Source: Lachnoclostridium sp. UBA6558
Lineage (GTDB): Bacteria > Bacillota > Clostridia > Lachnospirales > Lachnospiraceae
Direction of reading: 5' to 3'
NCBI GenBank assembly: GCA_002434335.1
Contig: DJJW01000095.1
Location: 197,518 to 202,718, forward strand
DNA length: 5,201 nt
Positions 1 to 3,505 of this stretch are shown here, piece by piece. The notes beneath the pieces were generated by a model. That model did not search any database and was not told where the DNA came from. It worked only from the letters and a program-made list of their open reading frames with translations. Both the position numbers and the translations under genes were made by a program. The stretch's first letter is position 1; each line of letters begins with the position of its first letter.

Positions 1-54
1 GTTTATTACATCTTTTGCATTTTTACACAGTTTATGTTTCCTTCCTGATTTCAT
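1..54 (-). CDS. 5' end of the gene after yqfC, probably yqfD (partial)
   Basis: An ATG at 54-52 opens a frame that runs 18 codons to the window edge without a stop. The visible peptide is very basic (begins MKSGRKHKLCKN). It starts 27 bases after the yqfC stop on the same strand, with no terminator between. In Bacillus and Clostridia yqfC is normally followed by yqfD, which encodes a membrane-anchored stage IV sporulation protein, so synteny is the only argument for that name. The peptide is too short to show a domain and does not resemble the Bacillus subtilis YqfD N-terminus as I remember it. The ribosome site before this ATG is weak; an AGGAAGGA further down is followed by no usable ATG, GTG or TTG. 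Confidence 0.35.
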   Translation of the reverse strand, partial: MKSGRKHKLCKNAKDVIN

Positions 55-81
55 ATACTGCTTCTACTTAAAGGTTATGTA

Positions 82-462
82 CTAGGAGTCTTTCTGTGTT
101 ATATATGTTATGGCAGATACCAGACCAGTTATACGCATTTCATCATTTGTAAAATATGAAATATTTAAATTCTTGCCTTCTATGCGAATGGTACCGACTT
201 TGGACAAAACCTTGATCAGTTTGTCATTATATTCAAGTATACCTTTATAATTCTCGATACATACCTCGTTCCTTCCCATAGCAGTTACTATTGGGGCCCC
301 TGCGAGAATATCAGAAGGCAGTTTCAACCTTTCAGAAACCGACTCAAGGAAAGTTCTCCTTTCTGCCTCTTCTTTCTTCTTACTTTTATTTATATGGCTG
401 TAAAGCTCTTTATTTATGCTCTCTTTGTTTTTATCATGCTTTGATTTGAATTTATGCTGCAT
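82..462 (-). CDS. yqfC: Sporulation protein YqfC (YabP/YqfC family)
   Basis: A 126-residue protein. From about residue 48 it matches the YabP/YqfC family: LPSDILAGAPIVTAMGRNEV (48-67), then an I-x-N-Y-K-G-I-L-E-Y stretch near 69-78 and R-I-x-G-L-V-S-A-I near 110-118. In Bacillus subtilis yqfC lies in a sigma-E unit with yqfD, is expressed in the mother cell and is needed for efficient sporulation; its biochemical role is not established. Residues 1-37 are an unusual Lys/Glu/Arg-rich, probably disordered or helical extension; typical family members are about 90-100 residues. The ATG at 462 is preceded by GGAG (474-471) at 8 nt, and no in-frame internal start has a good ribosome site, so the long form is preferred. 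No signal peptide or membrane helix is visible. Upstream is a sigma-E-like promoter; downstream is the probable yqfD start. The family call is confident; function is inherited from the family. Confidence 0.85.
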   Translation of the reverse strand: MQHKFKSKHDKNKESINKELYSHINKSKKKEEAERRTFLESVSERLKLPSDILAGAPIVTAMGRNEVCIENYKGILEYNDKLIKVLSKVGTIRIEGKNLNISYFTNDEMRITGLVSAITYITQKDS

Positions 463-496
463 CTCAAAGACTCCATATTATTCTGGATTATGATAG

Positions 497-525
497 AATA
501 TATGGGTAAAATGGCAGAGATATAC
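497..525 (-). promoter_or_regulatory. Candidate sigma-E promoter for yqfC
   Basis: On the minus strand GTATATC (525-519) is followed after exactly 14 nt by CATATATT (504-497). The Bacillus sigma-E consensus is roughly K-M-ATATT, 14-15 nt, CATACAAT; here the -35 keeps the ATAT core and the -10 matches 6 of 8. The start site would fall near 490, giving a leader of about 28 nt before the yqfC ATG. It lies downstream of the rpsU terminators, as expected for a separate sporulation unit. The region is AT-rich, so a chance match is possible. Confidence 0.45.
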
Positions 526-563
526 GTATAATATAACTTATCAGAAATTGCATTTTAAATTTC

Positions 564-590
564 TAATAAAAGGCAGCGTCTTTTGCTGCC
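564..590 (-). terminator. Second, weaker intrinsic terminator downstream of rpsU
   Basis: On the minus strand GGCAGC (590-585) and GCTGCC (577-572) form a 6-bp GC-rich stem with a 7-nt loop, followed by TTTTATTA (571-564). It lies about 40 bases beyond the stronger rpsU terminator and before the yqfC promoter, so it would act as a backup stop. The short stem and interrupted T-run lower confidence. Confidence 0.5.
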
Positions 591-620
591 GTATATCTCA
601 TACTCTAAAGATTTTGGACA

Positions 621-653
621 AAATAAAAACCCCTGAACTCCTGTTCAAGGGTT
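621..653 (-). terminator. Rho-independent terminator of rpsU
   Basis: On the minus strand AACCCTTGAAC (653-643), loop AGGA and GTTCAGGGGTT (638-628) form an 11-bp stem with one T-G wobble, followed by a T-rich tail TTTATTT (627-621). It begins 33 bases after the rpsU stop. Read on the plus strand the hairpin has no T-run, so it is unidirectional and serves rpsU. Confidence 0.88.
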
Positions 654-685
654 ATTTAAGCAGATAAATCTACTAGATATTCTAC

Positions 686-862
686 TTATTTGAATTTACG
701 CTTACGAGCAGCTTCTGACTTTTTCTTACGTCTTACGCTCGGCTTCTCATAATGCTCTCTTTTACGGATTTCCTGCTGAATGCCTGCCTTCGCACAGTTT
801 CTCTTGAATCTACGTAGAGCACTATCTAAAGTCTCATTATCTTTTACAATAACATTTGACAT
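686..862 (-). CDS. rpsU: 30S ribosomal protein S21
   Basis: This 58-residue protein begins MSNVIVKDNETLDSALRRFK and ends in a Lys/Arg tail (AARKRKFK), the standard bacterial bS21 pattern and length. Conserved features are the N-terminal V-x-V-x-x-N-E-x-x-[DE]-x-A-L-R-R-F-K-R, the central C-x-[KR]-A-G, and the R-K-R-E-x-Y-E-K-P-S-x-x-R segment near residues 33-45. S21 binds the small-subunit platform near the 3' end of 16S rRNA and supports translation initiation. The ATG at 862 has two purine-rich sites upstream: AGGTG (874-870) at 7 nt and a longer GGAGGGAGG (885-877) at 14 nt, so the nearer one probably sets the start. It has its own consensus promoter and a strong terminator, so it is mainly monocistronic here, with yqfC following from a different promoter. 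In Bacillus too, rpsU lies upstream of yqfC. Confidence 0.97.
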   Translation of the reverse strand: MSNVIVKDNETLDSALRRFKRNCAKAGIQQEIRKREHYEKPSVRRKKKSEAARKRKFK

Positions 863-869
863 AGTCTCA

Positions 870-911
870 CACCTAACCTCCCTCCAGTTGTGTATTGTGC
901 CTATACAACTG
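870..911 (-). promoter_or_regulatory. rpsU leader: inverted repeat abutting a double Shine-Dalgarno
   Basis: In the rpsU leader CAGTTGT (911-905) and ACAACTG (891-885) are perfect 7-bp complements with a 13-nt loop; two more A-T pairs can form inside after one mismatch. The 3' arm ends at the first G of GGAGGGAGG (885-877), and AGGTG (874-870) follows before the ATG. The stem is A-T rich. It could tune ribosome access or mRNA stability; no known S21 autoregulatory motif is recognised. Confidence 0.45.
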
Positions 912-942
912 TTTGGGTATATTTTTGAATAGCACTAGGATA

Positions 943-971
943 ATTATATTGGTTACTTAATGTTTTGTCAA
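943..971 (-). promoter_or_regulatory. Sigma-A promoter of rpsU (perfect consensus)
   Basis: On the minus strand TTGACA (971-966), a 17-nt spacer and TATAAT (948-943) match the housekeeping consensus at all 12 positions with the optimal spacing. The expected start is the purine at 936 or 935, giving a leader of about 73 nt before the rpsU ATG. This is the strength expected for a ribosomal protein gene. Confidence 0.92.
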
Positions 972-1056
972 TATATTTTTTAATATTCGAACAATTACTT
1001 TCACTGTAACTAACACCTTATCTTCCTGATGTACTTATGTAATACCTTATAATACC

Positions 1057-1071
1057 AGTGTTTACAACACT
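1057..1071. other. 15-bp palindrome between the receptor gene and rpsU
   Basis: AGTGTT, a 3-nt centre and AACACT form a perfect 6+6 inverted repeat 35 bases past the receptor stop codon. No T-run follows on either strand, so it is not a standard terminator. It could be an operator half-way between the two genes, a weak mRNA 3' hairpin for the receptor, or chance. No convincing terminator for the receptor gene is visible between 1105 and 972. Confidence 0.3.
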
Positions 1072-1105
1072 TCTCGATTAAATTTTATTACATAAATCTG
1101 ATTAA

Positions 1106-2599
1106 TCACTTCTTTAATTGATTGCGAAGATTCTCACTCAATTCACTCATAGCAGACATTTCTTCATTGGTTATTCGAATACTTTGATTCTGTTCTTCAA
1201 TAGATGCAAGTATCTCTTCTGTAGATGCAGCATGATCTGCAGAAAGTGATGATATGTTTTCCAGTTCTGATAAGATAGAAGCAAAGGTATTATTAATTTC
1301 TGTAATTTTAATATCCTGCTCTGTTATTTCCTTATTAATATGCATGGAATTCTCTTCAAGTACATCAAAGCGCTCTTTTACTTCAACAATCTTTTCTGTA
1401 CCAGCGGTTACTGCTTCTTTACCATCCAGTACTTTATCATATGTCCGAACCGCCGCTTCCGTCAGCTTGTCGACAACCAGCAGCACTTCTTTTACTGTAG
1501 TCGAACTCATTTCTGCAAGGTCTCTTACCTCCTCTGCTACTACTGCAAAACCTTTCCCTGCGTCCCCTGCTCTGGCAGCCTCTATGGCTGCATTCAAGGC
1601 AAGAAGATTCGTTTGCCTGGCAATCGCTGTAATATTTGACATAAACTGGTTAATTTGCTCCATACTGGTCTGCAGATCTACAACAGTACTCATAGCAGTA
1701 CCTACTGCATTTTCAACAGTCTGCATATTCTGAAGCATTTCATCAATACCCTCAGAATTTTTACGTATGATATCCTTCATTTCACCGGAATAATTCATTG
1801 CTCTTAGGGATATCTCTTTTGTTTCTTTTACAACTGCAGTAGCAACAGCTGCCTTTCCTGCTATATCACTGGTACTTTCCGCTTCTTTTGATACCCCATC
1901 TGCTATTTTATCTACTACCTGGGTTGTTTGACCGCTAACCATTTCAATAGATTGCATATGTTTGTATGCCTTGGCAACGGAATCATCCAGCAGCTGTGTA
2001 TTCATCTCAATGACAGATAGGGTTTCTTCCAGTCTTTCTGCCATCAAAAGTGCTTCCTTTTCTTTTAACAGAGCAGAATCAATATAACCGCTGCCCCATT
2101 TTGTAAGAAAGAAAAATATAAACATCATTAGATTCAAACAAAATATTCTTGTAATAAATTCTGTTATTGAATGTGAATCACCTAGTAATCCCTGCGGATC
2201 AAAGATGAAAAAAGTTAGAACAAATATATTAAATAATCCACCGAAGGAAAGAAGTACCGATCTTTTGAAATATAAAGTTGCCATTGCAAAAGTTCCGGTA
2301 TATATCAGGAACACTCTCATGGTTATTGCCCCGTCCATTATATGGCAAAGAAAGCTTGCTGACAAAACAACGGAGAAAGGAATCAAAACACCGCAGATAT
2401 TCTCCATAACCGGAGATTTGCTGCTGATAACCCCAATCAACGTGGAAAATACAACAGCCGCATAGGTAGCAATAAGTACCTTAATACCATAATCTGTTCC
2501 CACTGAAATAAATGCCTGTCCGGTCAATATTGTAGACAATCCCCATATTAGCAATACATTAAACTTGTTGACCCTCTTGATATTATAATCTACTTTCAC
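1106..2599 (-). CDS. Methyl-accepting chemotaxis protein, six-helix membrane type without HAMP
   Basis: A 497-residue chemoreceptor. Residues 1-170 hold six hydrophobic segments at about 13-33, 37-59, 66-88, 93-111, 113-133 and 149-167, joined by short loops, so there is no extracellular ligand-binding domain. No HAMP or PAS domain follows; the chain goes straight into a long helical signalling domain (about 172-497). The hairpin tip is unmistakable: IARQTNLLALNAAIEAARAG (326-345), then DAGKGFAVVAEEVRDLAE (346-363), the conserved site that contacts CheA and CheW. The C-terminal helix carries a methylation-like segment, STEEILASIEEQ (459-470); there is no CheR-tethering pentapeptide. It should sit in the inner-membrane chemosensory array, sensing through the membrane helices. 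The start is GTG at 2599 with GGGAG (2610-2606) at 6 nt; no in-frame ATG exists upstream before a stop. The stop of a small upstream ORF overlaps this GTG. The ligand cannot be inferred. The gene stands alone among housekeeping genes, with no che or flagellar neighbours visible. Confidence 0.96.
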   Translation of the reverse strand: MKVDYNIKRVNKFNVLLIWGLSTILTGQAFISVGTDYGIKVLIATYAAVVFSTLIGVISSKSPVMENICGVLIPFSVVLSASFLCHIMDGAITMRVFLIYTGTFAMATLYFKRSVLLSFGGLFNIFVLTFFIFDPQGLLGDSHSITEFITRIFCLNLMMFIFFFLTKWGSGYIDSALLKEKEALLMAERLEETLSVIEMNTQLLDDSVAKAYKHMQSIEMVSGQTTQVVDKIADGVSKEAESTSDIAGKAAVATAVVKETKEISLRAMNYSGEMKDIIRKNSEGIDEMLQNMQTVENAVGTAMSTVVDLQTSMEQINQFMSNITAIARQTNLLALNAAIEAARAGDAGKGFAVVAEEVRDLAEMSSTTVKEVLLVVDKLTEAAVRTYDKVLDGKEAVTAGTEKIVEVKERFDVLEENSMHINKEITEQDIKITEINNTFASILSELENISSLSADHAASTEEILASIEEQNQSIRITNEEMSAMSELSENLRNQLKK

Positions 2600-2667
2600 T
2601 TTATACTCCCATCTGCGTATTTTATCGTGCGTACAAAATCAAGGGAGTGAAAGTGCTTATCTTTCAC
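2596..2667 (-). CDS. Possible leader peptide / upstream ORF overlapping the chemoreceptor start
   Basis: A GTG at 2667-2665, preceded by a full GGAGG (2678-2674) at 6 nt, opens a 23-codon ORF (begins MKDKHFHSLDFVRT, ends ADGSIK). Its TGA (2598-2596) overlaps the receptor GTG (2599-2597) by two bases, the classic arrangement for translational coupling. The peptide is polar and basic, with no signal sequence, membrane helix or run of a single regulatory amino acid, and I recognise no family. Its ribosome site is as good as the receptor's. It could be a true small protein, a leader whose translation opens the receptor start region, or a chance ORF. Evidence is limited to the ribosome site, the spacing and the overlap; conservation could not be tested. 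Confidence 0.5.
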   Translation of the reverse strand: MKDKHFHSLDFVRTIKYADGSIK

Positions 2668-2669
2668 TC
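2645..2669 (-). other. Perfect 9-bp inverted repeat in the chemoreceptor leader
   Basis: GAGTGAAAG and CTTTCACTC are perfect complements separated by 7 nt. On the minus-strand RNA the 5' arm (2669-2661) includes the GTG of the upstream ORF. The 3' arm (2653-2645) lies inside that ORF. As RNA it is a stable hairpin over the upstream ORF start; as DNA it could be a dimeric operator about 60 bases after the start of transcription. The same AGTGAAAG recurs at the receptor start codon (2600-2593). Confidence 0.6.
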
Positions 2670-2673
2670 TTAT

Positions 2674-2728
2674 CCTCCGTAAAACGGACAGTATGTAATT
2701 TTTCTCTCTAAATAATGCTTTCTGTCCC
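2674..2728 (-). promoter_or_regulatory. Leader with two mutually exclusive helices near the upstream ORF ribosome site
   Basis: GGACAG (2727-2722), at the predicted 5' end of the transcript, can pair with CTGTCC (2691-2686). The last three bases of that target are also needed by a local hairpin, TCCGT (2688-2684) with ACGGA (2680-2676), which buries part of the GGAGG ribosome site (2678-2674). Only one of the two can form fully. Each helix is just 5-6 bp, so this is suggestive only, and no known riboswitch class is recognised. Confidence 0.3.
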
Positions 2729-2735
2729 AAATAAA

Positions 2736-2764
2736 ATATTATTGTAATTTTATATCTTTGTCAA
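2736..2764 (-). promoter_or_regulatory. Sigma-A promoter of the chemoreceptor transcript
   Basis: On the minus strand a perfect TTGACA (2764-2759) is followed after 17 nt by TAATAT (2741-2736), a 4-of-6 match to TATAAT. The predicted start is G2728, giving about 60 nt before the upstream ORF and about 130 nt before the receptor GTG. No good sigma-D (flagellar) promoter is visible, so basal expression looks housekeeping. The -35 box lies within a degenerate end of the adjacent repeat array. Confidence 0.7.
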
Positions 2765-2775
2765 CCACCTCTTAA

Positions 2776-3049
2776 TGCCCGCAAAGTAACATCCTTAATG
2801 TCAGCAGTATAACTCTCTTTTTATCAGTTATGTAAAACTCTTTCTGTCAGTTGTATAACACTCTTAATATCTGCTACGTCATACTCTAACTGTCTGCTAC
2901 ATAATACTCTTTTTGTCAGCTGCGTAATACCCTTACTGTCTGCTCCGTAATAACTCTTTTTGTCAACTGCGTAATAACTCTTATTGTCTGCTGTGTAATA
3001 ACTCTTATTGTCTGTTGTGTAATAACTCTTATTGTCTATTGCGTATAAC
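2776..3049. repeat. Tandem array of 23/24-bp repeats, about 12 units
   Basis: Eleven contiguous full units plus one partial. Seven units of 23 bp begin at 2776, 2799, 2822, 2845, 2868, 2891 and 2914. Four units of 24 bp begin at 2937, 2961, 2985 and 3009. A partial unit begins at 3033, and a 17-bp remnant may lie at 2759-2775. The plus-strand unit starts TGTCTGCTGTGTAATA and ends ACTCTTAT; the 24-bp form differs by one added A after GTAATA. Units near 3000 are almost identical and those near 2780 are the most diverged, so the array seems to grow at the high-coordinate end. There are no spacers, so it is not CRISPR. It looks like a minisatellite in intergenic DNA upstream of the chemoreceptor promoter; a binding-site role is possible but unproven. 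Confidence 0.93.
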
Positions 3050-3054
3050 AATAG

Positions 3055-3169
3055 CATTAGATAAGATTTCGTTAAAAATTCCTACTTACAAAAACAAAAA
3101 CTCATGTGCTAATGCAATATGATTATAATAACCATAACCAGAAGCATTTTCCTATAACAACTCAAGTAT
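3055..3169. other. AT-rich intergenic gap with no recognised feature
   Basis: Between the end of the repeat array and the hairpin at 3170 I see no coding frame, RNA gene or strong promoter. A lone TATAAT on the minus strand (3127-3122) has no -35 box at a suitable distance. A 6-bp inverted repeat, CTATTG/CAATAG (3036-3041 and 3049-3054), closes the array end. Confidence 0.5.
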
Positions 3170-3199
3170 AAAAAGCCTTGCTTCTCAATGAAGTCAGGC
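3170..3199 (-). terminator. Weak terminator-like hairpin at the edge of the palindrome
   Basis: On the minus strand GCCTGACTTC (3199-3190), loop ATTGA and GAAGCAAGGC (3184-3175) form a 4+4-bp stem interrupted by a two-base mismatch, followed by TTTTT (3174-3170). No minus-strand gene ends here; alaS already has its own terminator near 3480. It could stop readthrough or transcripts starting in the palindrome, or may be part of the repeat element, since its first three bases overlap the left arm. Confidence 0.35.
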
Positions 3200-3410
3200 G
3201 TATGGCACAAAGCAGAAAGAACGAATGCGCCTATGGAAAGGTATTAGATGTCCTTTTCTCTGAAGATTTTGTGCTATAATGTAAAACAGATTGTCTGAGC
3301 GCAGCGAGTTATCTGTTTTACATTATGACCAGCACAAAATCTTCAGAGAATTAGGACTTCTTATACCTTGGAATCGAAGCATGAGTTCTTTCTGCTTTGT
3401 GCCATTCGCC
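3197..3410. repeat. Large imperfect palindrome, possible MITE-like or palindromic intergenic element
   Basis: The left arm (3197-3291) and the reverse complement of the right arm (3311-3410) align over nearly 100 bp at roughly 80-85% identity by hand count. A 16-bp inner part is perfect: ATAATGTAAAACAGAT (3276-3291) against ATCTGTTTTACATTAT (3311-3326). Outer blocks are also nearly perfect: ATGGCACAAAGCAGAAAGAA at 3202-3221, and CTCTGAAGATTTTGTGC at 3258-3274. The loop (3292-3310) contains GAGCGCAGCGAG. Most differences fall in one block (3223-3237) plus a 3-nt and a 1-nt indel. No transposase and no clear target-site duplication are visible. Transcribed from either strand it would give a very long hairpin. 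It could be a non-autonomous mobile element, a dispersed palindromic repeat, or two inverted copies of one sequence. Confidence 0.85.
3272..3280 (+). promoter_or_regulatory. Extended -10 promoter-like site inside the left arm of the palindrome
   Basis: TGCTATAAT on the plus strand is an exact match to the extended -10 pattern TGnTATAAT. The sequence 17 nt upstream (CCTTTT) is a poor -35. Transcription from here would cross the inner hairpin and the right arm. The matching place in the right arm carries a 3-nt insertion that destroys the motif, so only one arm has it. Confidence 0.25.
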
Positions 3411-3454
3411 GTCCCCTTGCGAAAAACTTGTTTTTCCCTAAAATCCTTTCACAT

Positions 3455-3501
3455 AAAAAAATGGCCTTGTCCGGTTCAGAATCTCCCCAAACAAAGCCAT
3501 T
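3455..3501 (-). terminator. Rho-independent terminator of alaS
   Basis: On the minus strand AATGGCTTTGT (3501-3491) pairs with ACAAGGCCATT (3470-3460) as an 11-bp stem with one T-G wobble. The loop is about 20 nt, and TTTTTTT (3461-3455) runs off the stem end. The stem begins four bases past the alaS stop codon. Confidence 0.9.
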
Positions 3502-3505
3502 ATTT

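Noticed and set aside
348..363. Internal start of yqfC after an SD-like AAAGGAGA
   Set aside because: The TTG at a suitable distance is out of frame with yqfC, and no in-frame ATG or GTG follows closely.
1254..1733. Plus-strand ORF of 159 codons (and a shorter one at 1340-1639) opposite the chemoreceptor
   Set aside because: It is Ser/Thr-rich shadow coding opposite the helical signalling domain, which matches its family strongly on the minus strand.
2668..2728. Cyclic-di-GMP or other known riboswitch in the receptor leader
   Set aside because: The leader is only about 60 nt before the upstream ORF and I see no conserved core of a known class; only short alternative helices are supported.
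2742..2780. Sigma-D flagellar promoter for the chemoreceptor
   Set aside because: A GATAT resembling the -10 exists within 2758-2750, but the TTAA upstream is at the wrong distance and the GCC part is missing; the TTGACA/TAATAT pair fits better.
2776..3049. CRISPR array
   Set aside because: The units are contiguous with no unique spacers, and no cas gene is present.
2824..3057. Minus-strand ORF of 77 codons with an eight-residue DNKSYYTA-like repeat
   Set aside because: It is the translation of the tandem array. Only the 24-bp units keep frame; the 23-bp units shift it. There is no ribosome site near the ATG at 3057 and the nearby -10-like sequence lacks a -35.
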